A stretch of DNA of 33,040 bases, taken from NCBI GenBank assembly GCA_021161565.1, contig JAGHAK010000020.1, positions 1-33,040 on the forward strand, written 5' to 3'. The notes beneath the pieces were generated by a model. That model saw only the letters and a list, made by a program, of their open reading frames with translations, did no database searches and was not told the DNA's origin. Origin of the DNA: Elusimicrobiota bacterium (GTDB taxonomy: Bacteria; CG03). The translations under genes and the position numbers were made by a program. Below, one piece after another: positions 7,266-14,191 of this stretch; position 1 is the stretch's first letter, and each line of letters opens with the position of its first letter.

Positions 7266-8164
7266 AAAAAATCAGAAAAGTTGCGGTTCTTGCGGGTGTG
7301 TGGGAGTCGGAAAGGGAAATATCTTTTAGAACCGCTTCGGCGGTTTGCGCCTCTCTCATCCGTCTTGGTTATGAAGCGAAAATAATAGATATCGGCAGGG
7401 GCAAAAAGGCGGAAAAAATTCAGGATTTTTCTCCCGATTTTTGTTTCATCGCCTGTCACGGGCGCCTCGGCGAGGATGGAACTCTTCAGGGATTTTTGAA
7501 GACGCTCGGAATACCGTTTGGCGGTTCGGGCATTCTCGCCTCGTCGGTGGGCATGGACAAGATAGTCTCGAAGGAAATTTTCGCCGTTCTGGGATTAAAG
7601 ACGCCGCCAGGAATTTTTCTGAAAAAAACCGGGAAAATTCCACGGCTGAGGAGATTTATTCCTTTTGTCGCGAAGCCCTCGAGAGAAGGTTCCACCGTCG
7701 GGATGAGCATTGTCAGGAGCGTTCGGGGCATATCCGCCGCGATTGAGAAGGCTTTCAGGTATGATGACAGGATAATCGTGGAGAAATACATAGAAGGGAG
7801 AGAATTTACAGTGGGTTATCTCGCCGGGGCTGTTCTCCCCCCTCTTGAAATTGTGCCGAAAAACGAGTGCTATGATTACGAGTCGAAGTATGTTCGGGGA
7901 ATGAGCGACCACATTGTCCCCGCGAAAATCGCCGCGAGAGAAACGAGGTTTCTCAAAAGTGCGACCCAAAAAATCTGCGAATTCTTGCGCGTCCGCGGCG
8001 CCGCGCGCGTGGACTTTCTGCGCTCGTCGGCAGGCGTTTATTATGTTCTTGAACTCAACACTATTCCCGGAATGACTCCGACAAGCCTTCTTCCCGAAGC
8101 CGCATCGGCGGTTGGAATCGATTTTGACGGCGTTGTGGAAAAGATAATTTCTGATTGCGAATGA
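7262..8164 (+). CDS. ddl: D-alanine--D-alanine ligase
   Basis: Ddl is the ATP-grasp ligase that makes D-Ala-D-Ala for the peptidoglycan stem peptide. This 300-residue protein has HGRLGEDGTLQG, GSGILASSVGMDK, the ATP-grasp block KPSREGSTVGMS, and the C-terminal ELNTIPGMTPTSLLP that carries magnesium and substrate ligands. The frame is open 16 codons further upstream, but the ATG at 7262, overlapping the murB stop as ATGA, matches where homology begins (KVAVLAG). The N-terminal GVWESERE departs slightly from the common GGxSxERE. It overlaps ftsQ as ATGA. Its product would be joined to the tripeptide by MurF (17741-19105). Confidence 0.9.
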   Translation: MKKIRKVAVLAGVWESEREISFRTASAVCASLIRLGYEAKIIDIGRGKKAEKIQDFSPDFCFIACHGRLGEDGTLQGFLKTLGIPFGGSGILASSVGMDKIVSKEIFAVLGLKTPPGIFLKKTGKIPRLRRFIPFVAKPSREGSTVGMSIVRSVRGISAAIEKAFRYDDRIIVEKYIEGREFTVGYLAGAVLPPLEIVPKNECYDYESKYVRGMSDHIVPAKIAARETRFLKSATQKICEFLRVRGAARVDFLRSSAGVYYVLELNTIPGMTPTSLLPEAASAVGIDFDGVVEKIISDCE

Positions 8165-8946
8165 GACGCAGAAGATTTAAAACCAGAAAAAATGGGATTC
8201 TGAAATTCGCGCTGTTTGCTCTTATTGTCTTTGCTGTTTTCACTCTTGGGCATTTTATTTACGGGTTTCTTCTTTCCTGGGACAAACTCAATGTCAGAAA
8301 AATAGAGGTCCGCGGGGCAAAAGTTTTAGGCCCAGATCGCGTGAAATCTTTCCTGAATCAGCGTGCGGGGAAAAACATCTTCACATACAAACTCGACGGA
8401 AAAAAAGTCGCGCGGGAAAAATGGATAAAAAAAGCGGAAATTGTGAGGGATTTTCCCGACAGAATTGTTGTAAAAATCAGAGAGCGAACGCCTCTGGCTG
8501 TTTTCGCGCGGCAGGGGAGGGAATTTGTTATTTCCGCCGATGGTTGGATCCTGGATAAAGCCTCTTTGGCGAAAAAAATTTACAAACTGCCCTTTTTTCC
8601 TGATTACGGCAAAATTTCCGCGGAAAAAAGGAAACAGGCGAGGGATTTTCTCAGGCATCTGCGCCGGGAAGAAGTCGATTTTTACAGGAGCGCGAAGAAG
8701 TTTTCGTATTCCGGAGATTCCCTCAAAATGATTCTGGACGGGTTCACGGTTTATTTCGGCAAAATTTCTCCGGATCTGGCAAATTCGAAAATTCAGGCGG
8801 TAAAAAAAATTATTGCGGATGCAGGGAAAAAGGGTGTCGGGATCGAGTATCTCGATTTGCGACCATTTACAAGAAAAACGCAAAGTGCTATTATTAAAAC
8901 TAAAAAATTACCGAAGGGAAGTTTGAAAAAGGAAAATGGCATCTGA
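8161..8946 (+). CDS. ftsQ: cell-division protein FtsQ/DivIB
   Basis: This 261-residue bitopic membrane protein has a short basic cytoplasmic tail (MRRRRFKTRK), one membrane segment (about 13-37) and a periplasmic POTRA domain (about 41-110: KLNVRKIEVRGAKVL through RIVVKIRERTPLA). A beta domain of the FtsQ/DivIB type follows. FtsQ links early and late divisome proteins. ATG at 8161 (overlapping the ddl stop) is chosen over the TTG two codons earlier. Its position between ddl and ftsA is the classic dcw order, which supports the call despite low sequence conservation. It overlaps ftsA by 11 bases. Confidence 0.85.
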   Translation: MRRRRFKTRKNGILKFALFALIVFAVFTLGHFIYGFLLSWDKLNVRKIEVRGAKVLGPDRVKSFLNQRAGKNIFTYKLDGKKVAREKWIKKAEIVRDFPDRIVVKIRERTPLAVFARQGREFVISADGWILDKASLAKKIYKLPFFPDYGKISAEKRKQARDFLRHLRREEVDFYRSAKKFSYSGDSLKMILDGFTVYFGKISPDLANSKIQAVKKIIADAGKKGVGIEYLDLRPFTRKTQSAIIKTKKLPKGSLKKENGI

Positions 8947-10153
8947 AATTCTTCAGGCTGGTCTTGAGATAGGTTCTTCTCATATTAAGTGTGTCATAGG
9001 GAAAGTGTCGGGTGAGACAATCAGAGTCCTTGGCGCTTCTTCCACGAGGTGCAAGGGTATTCAGGACGGCAATGTCGTTAATATTGCGAAGACAATCGAG
9101 GCGATTAGGGAAGTTGTTGGAATGTCCGAAGAGCAGGCGAAGCAGAACATAAATTATGTGAATCTCGGGCTTCACGGGCTGCACATCCAGTCGCAAAACC
9201 ATATCGGCGCGATAGGAATTGTCTCGCAGGACAGGGAAATAGGCGTCCATGACATTCGTCAGGTTCTGGAATCGGCGCGTGGTTCGAGTCATTACACAAT
9301 GGGAACGCAGATAATACACACGATTCCGCAGGAATACATTGTCGATAATCAGCGCGGCGTTGTCGATCCTCAGGGAATGGTCGCGAATCATTTGAAAGTA
9401 AATGTCCACATCGTCACGGCGCTCACCTCCGCCATAATAAATCTCAGAAGATGCGTGGAGAAGGCGGGTTTCGGAATAAATCATTTGATTTTGGCGTCGC
9501 TGGCGGCGTCCGATGTTATTTTGCTTGACGAGGAAAGGGACATAGGATGTATTCTCATCGACTTCGGCGGGCGGTTGTGCGAAGTCAGTTATTATTCTTC
9601 CGGGGCGATTCGGGGATTCGCGGCGTTCTCCAACGCCAGCGACAACATTACGGGCGACCTTGCTTATTTTTTCAAAACTTCCCATGAAGAAGCCGCGAGA
9701 ATAAAAGAGGATTTCGGGTTTGCGACTCCAGCCCATATTCCGAAAGAGGGCAAGGTAACCATAACGAAGATCGACGGCAGAACGAGAGAGGAAGTTCCGA
9801 TAAAGGCGGTTTCGAAGGCGATAAACGACAGGCTTGAAGACATATTCGAAAGAGTCAACGCGCAGATTGCGAAGTTTGTCGGAAGGCCGGAGATGATAGC
9901 CAGTTGCGTGGTCACCGGCGGCGGCGCGAAACTTCCGGGCATCGCGGAGTTTTTTCAGGAAAGAACGGGGATTATCACCCGTCTCGGGCTTGTGAGAAAC
10001 TGCATAGGAGACGATGAAGTTGTAAACGACCCCGCCTATACCGCGGCAATAGGGCTTTTGAAATACGACATAACAAAGGAAGCCCCCACGCTCGGCGGCA
10101 AAAGCGGCCACCGGAGAAAAGGGCTTATCGAGTGGCTGAGAAAAATTTTTTAA
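8936..10153 (+). CDS. ftsA: cell-division protein FtsA
   Basis: FtsA is the actin-like ATPase that tethers FtsZ to the membrane. The 405 residues include the phosphate-1 block GLEIGSSHIKCVIG, an SHS2/1C domain, the phosphate-2 block LIDFGGRLCEV, the adenosine motif VVTGGGAKLPGI and a C-terminal amphipathic helix (KGLIEWLRKIF) for membrane attachment. Length is typical. In most dcw clusters ftsZ follows directly. Here the next gene, 19 bases on, is a carbamoyltransferase, so ftsZ must be elsewhere. Confidence 0.92.
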   Translation: MASEILQAGLEIGSSHIKCVIGKVSGETIRVLGASSTRCKGIQDGNVVNIAKTIEAIREVVGMSEEQAKQNINYVNLGLHGLHIQSQNHIGAIGIVSQDREIGVHDIRQVLESARGSSHYTMGTQIIHTIPQEYIVDNQRGVVDPQGMVANHLKVNVHIVTALTSAIINLRRCVEKAGFGINHLILASLAASDVILLDEERDIGCILIDFGGRLCEVSYYSSGAIRGFAAFSNASDNITGDLAYFFKTSHEEAARIKEDFGFATPAHIPKEGKVTITKIDGRTREEVPIKAVSKAINDRLEDIFERVNAQIAKFVGRPEMIASCVVTGGGAKLPGIAEFFQERTGIITRLGLVRNCIGDDEVVNDPAYTAAIGLLKYDITKEAPTLGGKSGHRRKGLIEWLRKIF

Positions 10154-10172
10154 TATTTTTCGAGGAGGAGAA

Positions 10173-11249
10173 GTGAGAACGAACAAGTTTCTTGGAAAAG
10201 ATTGGATTGACGCGGAATTGGATTTCACAAAAGAGGAGTGGGAAACGCTGATTGAAGTCGGTCTCGAACTGAAAAAACGGCATGCGATGAATCAGGACCA
10301 GACTGAAATTTTGAAAGGAAAAACGCTTTTTACGATGTTTTTTAATCAGTCCCTTCGGACGAGAAGCACATTCGCCGCAGGCATTCAGCAGCTCGGAGGT
10401 TTTCATGTCGACCTCGAACCGGGAAAGACCTACACTCCCGCGCGGGAAGGTTTTGATATTCCGTATAAAACAGAGAGAATTGCAGATGTTTCGAGAATGC
10501 TCAACAGGGTGGGAGATGCGATAGCCATAAGGATGTATGGTCCGCCGGCTTACTGGATTTACGGATTTGCCAATTCCACAATCAAGGAATTCGCCCAGTA
10601 TGCCGAAATTCCGATAATAAATATGGAATGCGACAAGTATCATCCCACGCAGGCTCTCGCCGACCTGATTACGATAAAGGAGAAATTCGGCACATTCAAG
10701 GGAATCAATCTTACGATGTCGTGGGCGTATTCGGGTTCTATCGAAAAGCCACGGGCTGTGCCGCAGAGTGTGGTTCTCGCCGCCGCGAAAATGGGAATGA
10801 ATGTGACGCTCGCTCATCCTAAAGGTTTTGAACTCGACCCCGAAGTGATTGCGGCCTGCGAAAAGTTCTCCGCCGAAACTGACGGGTCTTTCAGAATTAC
10901 AAATGATTTCGACGAAGGTTTCAAAGGCGCGCATATTGTCTATCCCAAGTCATGGGGCTCCGTTTACTGTTTCAATTACACAGACAAAACAGGAAAAACC
11001 GTCAAGAAACAGGATTTGGAAAAGGCTGAGAAAGTCAACAACGAGAACAAAAACTGGAGAACGACAAAAAAGCAAATGGAACTCGTCGACAAGCATGGGA
11101 TTTATATGCACTGTCTTCCCGCAGACAGGGGCCAGGAAGTGGATGACGATGTTATTGACGGTGAGAGGTCTGTCGTGATTGACGAAGCGGAAAACCGTCT
11201 CCACGCCCACAAAGCGATTATGGCGATGATTATGGGCGGCAGACTATAA
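10173..11249 (+). CDS. YgeW/N-acetylornithine-type (knotted) carbamoyltransferase
   Basis: This 358-residue transcarbamoylase starts at a GTG behind a GAGGAGGAG ribosome site. The carbamoyl-phosphate motif is SLRTR (60-64), as in the N-acetyl- and N-succinyl-ornithine enzymes, rather than STRTR. HPTQ (157-160), a proline-containing loop WAYSGSIEKPRAVPQS (184-199), AHPKGFELDP (214-223), YPKSW (257-261) and HCLPADRGQEV (313-323) follow. The proline loop and YPKSW closely match YgeW and the acetylornithine and succinylornithine carbamoyltransferases, whose chain forms a knot. It lies with a second such enzyme and carbamate kinase, suggesting catabolic phosphorolysis of a ureido compound. YgeW-type enzymes act in anaerobic purine breakdown, but no other gene of that pathway is visible. 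Substrate unknown. Confidence 0.8.
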   Translation: MRTNKFLGKDWIDAELDFTKEEWETLIEVGLELKKRHAMNQDQTEILKGKTLFTMFFNQSLRTRSTFAAGIQQLGGFHVDLEPGKTYTPAREGFDIPYKTERIADVSRMLNRVGDAIAIRMYGPPAYWIYGFANSTIKEFAQYAEIPIINMECDKYHPTQALADLITIKEKFGTFKGINLTMSWAYSGSIEKPRAVPQSVVLAAAKMGMNVTLAHPKGFELDPEVIAACEKFSAETDGSFRITNDFDEGFKGAHIVYPKSWGSVYCFNYTDKTGKTVKKQDLEKAEKVNNENKNWRTTKKQMELVDKHGIYMHCLPADRGQEVDDDVIDGERSVVIDEAENRLHAHKAIMAMIMGGRL

Positions 11250-11291
11250 AATGCAAAAATCAAAAATCAAGAGGATAAAGAGGGGGATAAT
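11250..11291. other. short spacer with tandem AAAAATC repeat
   Basis: The spacer contains two tandem AAAAATC units, then a GAGGGGG ribosome site before ATG 11292. The reverse complement of the tandem unit resembles the T-rich run at 77-95, so it may be a recurrent low-complexity spacer motif. Confidence 0.3.
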
Positions 11292-12323
11292 ATGGCTAAG
11301 TCTGAACTTTTTGGAAAAGATTTAATCTGTTCCCAGGATTGGAGAAGGCCGGAACTCGACGAAATTCTGGAACTGGCGAAAAAGATGAAGGAAAAAAGAT
11401 TTTCGCCGGAATACACCAGCCTTCTAAAGGACAGAACATTTTTTATGTTTTTTTACAATCCTTCCGTGAGGACTCGTCAGAGTTTCGAATGCGCCGCAAC
11501 GGAACTCGGCGGCCACGCCCAGTTTCTTGAGCCCAAAACGATGAGATTGAAAACGGCCAAAAGCGCGGGCGAAACCACGGAAGACGCCGCCAAGGTTATG
11601 AGCAGATATGCTTGCGGGCTGGGAATCAGAATTCTCGAGGATAAAATTTCCGCATACGGTCAGGGCGACGCGCTTCTGCGCGAATACGCAAAATATGCGT
11701 CGATTCCCGTTGTCAGCATGGCTCACGACAAGTTTCATCCCTGTCAGGGTCTGGCCGACATAATGGGAATTGAGGAACATCTCGGCGAGGATTTGAAAGG
11801 CAAAAAAATTTTGATAACCTGGGCGCACGGGGCGCTTGCGAGAAGTTTATGCAGCGTGCAGGAAGCAGCTCTTTTGGCTTCGAGATACGGGATGGATGTG
11901 ACGATCGCTCATCCGGAAGGTTACGACCTTGACGCGGAAGTTATGGATGTTGTCGGAAAGAACTGCGCTGAAAACGGAGCGAAATTCGAAATTACCAACG
12001 ATGTGAAAGAAGGATACAGGGGGGCTCATGTTGTGTATTCCAGAAACTGGATGAGTCCGAATGCCTATCACGGCGGTGAATTCCACAAACAGGAAGAAAT
12101 AGAAAAGGCGCTTCGGTATACAGATTGGATTTGCGATGCCGAAAAAATGAAGCTTTCCGAAAACGCTCTTTTTACTCATCCTATGCCCATAGACAGAGGG
12201 CATGAGGTGACAGATGAAGTTGCTTCAGGTCCGCGCTCTATAATTTATGATGTTGCGGAAAACCGCCTTCATGTCCAGAAAGCGATAATGGCTCTGACAA
12301 TGAGCGAGAAATTGAATAAGTAA
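11292..12323 (+). CDS. divergent carbamoyltransferase with HPMP active-site motif
   Basis: This 343-residue transcarbamoylase shows SVRTR (58-62), an AGETTEDAAKVMSRY loop region, HPCQGLAD (149-156), AHPEGYDLD (206-214) and YSRNW (249-253). Its C-terminal block HPMPIDRGHEVTDEV (296-310) replaces the HCLP of ornithine-type enzymes and resembles the HPxP of aspartate carbamoyltransferase. Where knotted relatives have a proline-rich loop, this protein has WAHGALARSLCSV (177-189) with no proline. YSRNW and AHPEGYDLD still tie it to the N-succinyl/N-acetyl-ornithine and YgeW side. An AGGGAGG-type site and 10 bases link it to carbamate kinase. A ureido-substrate transferase of unknown specificity is the best description. 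Confidence 0.75.
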   Translation: MAKSELFGKDLICSQDWRRPELDEILELAKKMKEKRFSPEYTSLLKDRTFFMFFYNPSVRTRQSFECAATELGGHAQFLEPKTMRLKTAKSAGETTEDAAKVMSRYACGLGIRILEDKISAYGQGDALLREYAKYASIPVVSMAHDKFHPCQGLADIMGIEEHLGEDLKGKKILITWAHGALARSLCSVQEAALLASRYGMDVTIAHPEGYDLDAEVMDVVGKNCAENGAKFEITNDVKEGYRGAHVVYSRNWMSPNAYHGGEFHKQEEIEKALRYTDWICDAEKMKLSENALFTHPMPIDRGHEVTDEVASGPRSIIYDVAENRLHVQKAIMALTMSEKLNK

Positions 12324-12333
12324 GGGAGGAAAA

Positions 12334-13299
12334 ATGTCAAAAGTTGCTGTTGTTGCGGTCGGCGGTAATTCGCTGATAAAGGATAAAGAACATCAGGCGG
12401 TTCCCGACCAGTATATGGCTGCTGTCGAAACAATGAAGCACATCGCGACAATGATTCAGAGCGGCTGGGATGTTGTCGTTACCCATGGCAATGGTCCGCA
12501 GGTCGGTTTTATTCTTCTGAGAAGCGAAGCGGGGAAAAAAGTTTTCGGGCTTCACACTGTTCCGCTTGATTCCTGCGGCGCCGACACACAGGGAGCGATT
12601 GGATACAATTTCCAGCAGGCTCTTTCCAACGAATTCAGGCGCAGAGGGGTCAATAAATCGGTTGCCACTGTTGTCACGAGAGTTCTTGTTGACAAAGACG
12701 ATCCCGCATTTCAAAATCCGACAAAACCTATAGGGCCTTTTCTCGAAAAAGAAGAAGCGATGATGAGAAAGGAGAAAGAAGGTTGGAATGTGATGGAAGA
12801 CGCCGGTCGCGGCTGGCGCAGAGTCGTTCCCTCTCCGGACCCGAAGTCCATACTTGAAGAAAAAGCAATTGAAACTCTTGTCAGGGGAGGTTTTGTCGTT
12901 ATAGCGGTCGGCGGCGGCGGCATTCCCGTGATAGAGGTCAAGAAAAAAAATATCATAAAGGGCTGCGCAGCGGTGATTGACAAGGATTTTGCTTCATCGC
13001 TTCTCGCCTCCAACATAAATGCGGATTTGTTTTTGATATCCACGGCGGTCGAGAAAGTTTGTCTCAATTTCGGCTCGCCTGATGAGAAAAAAATTGATAA
13101 AATGACTCTTTCGGAAGCGAAGAAATATAAGGAAGAAGGGCATTTTAAAAAGGGCAGTATGCTTCCCAAGATTGAAGCGGTGATAAGGTTCCTTGAAAAA
13201 GGCGGTAAGCAGGCGCTTATTACCTGCCCGGAGAAGATAGAAGAAGCCCTTGCCGGAAAAACGGGAACCTGGATTGTTTCCGAAAATTTGCGGGCGTAG
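12334..13299 (+). CDS. arcC: carbamate kinase
   Basis: This 321-residue amino-acid-kinase-fold enzyme interconverts carbamoyl phosphate plus ADP with carbamate plus ATP. It usually runs towards ATP in catabolism. Visible motifs: VAVGGNSL near the N-terminus, THGNGPQVG, a glycine-rich VIAVGGGGIPV and AAVIDKDFASSLLA. Length and motif order are typical. It follows two carbamoyltransferases with 10 bases between and a strong GGGAGGA ribosome site, so the three probably form one pathway. The TAG stop (13297-13299) lies inside the acceptor stem region of the tRNA-Gly gene, so the coding sequence and tRNA overlap by 10 bases. Confidence 0.93.
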   Translation: MSKVAVVAVGGNSLIKDKEHQAVPDQYMAAVETMKHIATMIQSGWDVVVTHGNGPQVGFILLRSEAGKKVFGLHTVPLDSCGADTQGAIGYNFQQALSNEFRRRGVNKSVATVVTRVLVDKDDPAFQNPTKPIGPFLEKEEAMMRKEKEGWNVMEDAGRGWRRVVPSPDPKSILEEKAIETLVRGGFVVIAVGGGGIPVIEVKKKNIIKGCAAVIDKDFASSLLASNINADLFLISTAVEKVCLNFGSPDEKKIDKMTLSEAKKYKEEGHFKKGSMLPKIEAVIRFLEKGGKQALITCPEKIEEALAGKTGTWIVSENLRA

Positions 13300-13363
13300 T
13301 TCAGTTGGCTAGAACGCAACCTTGCCAAGGTTGAGGTCGTGGGTTCGAACCCCATCGCCCGCT
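13290..13363 (+). tRNA. tRNA-Gly (GCC anticodon)
   Basis: A full cloverleaf can be folded: acceptor GCGGGCG/CGCCCGC with discriminator U; anticodon stem CAACC/GGTTG with loop TTGCCAA (anticodon GCC); and T arm GTGGG-TTCGAAC-CCCAT-like pairing. CCA is not encoded. The first 10 bases are shared with the 3' end of arcC. The last 17 bases plus 5 downstream bases are repeated exactly at 13568-13589. Confidence 0.95.
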
Positions 13364-13368
13364 TTATT
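13347..13368 (+). repeat. 22-base direct repeat, copy 1 (tRNA-Gly 3' end)
   Basis: The sequence runs from the T-loop end of tRNA-Gly through the acceptor stem and 5 bases beyond. It is identical to 13568-13589. The arrangement resembles the attachment-site duplication left when an element integrates at a tRNA 3' end. Confidence 0.85.
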
Positions 13369-13567
13369 GCTTTGCAGGGTTCGAAGCCGACCCGAGCGCA
13401 TCCTTAACGGATGAAAAGCGAAGCGTCAGCGAGGGCGGCAGGCTTCGGCGGGTGCCGGTCGCGATGAATAAAGAGCGACGACCGAGCCCAAAGGGCGAGG
13501 GAAAGGCACGGGCGCGAGGCGGTGAGCGCCCCGGGTCCGAAGGACAGTGGCTACGACGGGGGAGAAG
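13369..13567. other. G+C-rich, hairpin-studded insert next to tRNA-Gly
   Basis: This stretch is visibly richer in G and C than its neighbours and codes for no recognisable protein. It contains a chain of short hairpins: CATCC/GGATG (13399-13413), GTCGC/GCGAC (13458-13479), GCCC/GGGC with an AAA loop (13486-13496), GGGCGC/GCGCCC (13510-13531) and GTCC/GGAC with a GAA loop (13535-13545). A second GGTTCGAA T-loop-like string occurs at 13379. With the flanking direct repeats it looks like a small inserted element or a dispersed structured repeat, possibly transcribed with the tRNA. There is no integrase and no room for one. Confidence 0.6.
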
Positions 13568-13589
13568 GAACCCCATCGCCCGCTTTATT
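13568..13589 (+). repeat. 22-base direct repeat, copy 2
   Basis: Exact copy of 13347-13368. The bases just upstream (GGAGAAG) do not continue the tRNA, so this is a partial tRNA-end copy and not a second gene. Confidence 0.85.
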
Positions 13590-13659
13590 AAGCGAATAGA
13601 GAATAGCGAATAGAGGCGAGAGATTAGAGATTAGAGGTTGGGAGAAAACTGGAGGTAAA
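13590..13659. other. low-complexity purine-rich leader of the EIIA gene
   Basis: GCGAATAGAG occurs at 13592-13601 and again at 13606-13615, followed by tandem AGATTAG units. No clear promoter was found. A GGAGG ribosome site precedes the ATG at 13660. Confidence 0.4.
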
Positions 13660-14175
13660 ATGTTTCTTCAGGATGTGGTTTCGGAAAAGACGATAATTAC
13701 TGATTTGGAAGTCGCAGACAAAGAGGAAGTTTTGAAGAAGATGACAGAAGTTCTCGATTCCGCCGGCGTTCTTTCCGACAGGAATAAGTTTTATGATTCC
13801 GTTATAGAACGAGAAAGCCTCGAATCCACCGCAATCGGCGATGGTATCGCGATTCCGCACGCCAAAGGCGATTTTGTGAAAAAGATTTTTTGCTGTTTCG
13901 CCCGGCTAAAAAACGCCGTTGATTTTAATTCCCTCGACGGGAATCCCGTAAAAATGGTTTTTCTTGTCGCCGCGCCCGCGGATATGAACAGAGAATACAT
14001 ACAAATCGTCGCCAAAGCCGCGCGACTCTTGAAGAGCGGCGTTATGAGAGAACATCTTCACAACGCGGCAACGCCGAAAGATGTTCTCGCGATTTTCAGC
14101 GATTTCGATAAAATTCTCCAGCAGTCCCTTTCCGTCAAAACAAAGGAAGGCAGGGTGATTCACAAAGATATGTGA
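13660..14175 (+). CDS. PTS EIIA-domain protein (fructose/nitrogen type)
   Basis: This 171-residue protein is a single EIIA domain of the fructose/PtsN class. The phosphorylatable histidine is H67 in the conserved GIAIPHAK. The flanking REsLESTAIGDG (about 51-62) and FLVAAP blocks are typical. Such proteins either pass phosphate from HPr to a sugar permease or act as regulators of the PtsN type. No EIIB or EIIC gene is nearby, which favours a regulatory role. It starts behind a GGAGG site and is followed 16 bases later by nadC. It is the first gene after the tRNA-flanked insert. Confidence 0.85.
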   Translation: MFLQDVVSEKTIITDLEVADKEEVLKKMTEVLDSAGVLSDRNKFYDSVIERESLESTAIGDGIAIPHAKGDFVKKIFCCFARLKNAVDFNSLDGNPVKMVFLVAAPADMNREYIQIVAKAARLLKSGVMREHLHNAATPKDVLAIFSDFDKILQQSLSVKTKEGRVIHKDM

Positions 14176-14191
14176 AAATGCGAAGACAAAA

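Noticed and set aside
8155-8160. TTG start two codons upstream of ftsQ
   Set aside because: The ATG at 8161 overlaps the ddl stop as ATGA, matching the coupling seen in the neighbouring genes, and is the stronger start codon.
8900-10228. 442-codon open frame on the minus strand, longer than ftsA itself
   Set aside because: It mirrors ftsA exactly, has no known motif, no ribosome site and a low-complexity basic translation. Long antisense frames here follow from the rarity of TTA, CTA and TCA codons in the sense genes.
13369-13567. CRISPR array or second tRNA gene after tRNA-Gly
   Set aside because: Only two repeat copies occur, about 220 bases apart with no regular spacers. The second copy lacks the 5' half of a tRNA, so neither reading holds.
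13364-13576. 70-codon minus-strand frame across the G+C-rich insert
   Set aside because: Translation is Arg/Ser/Pro-rich low-complexity sequence, it begins over the repeated tRNA end, and the underlying DNA is a chain of hairpins. Best explained as non-coding.
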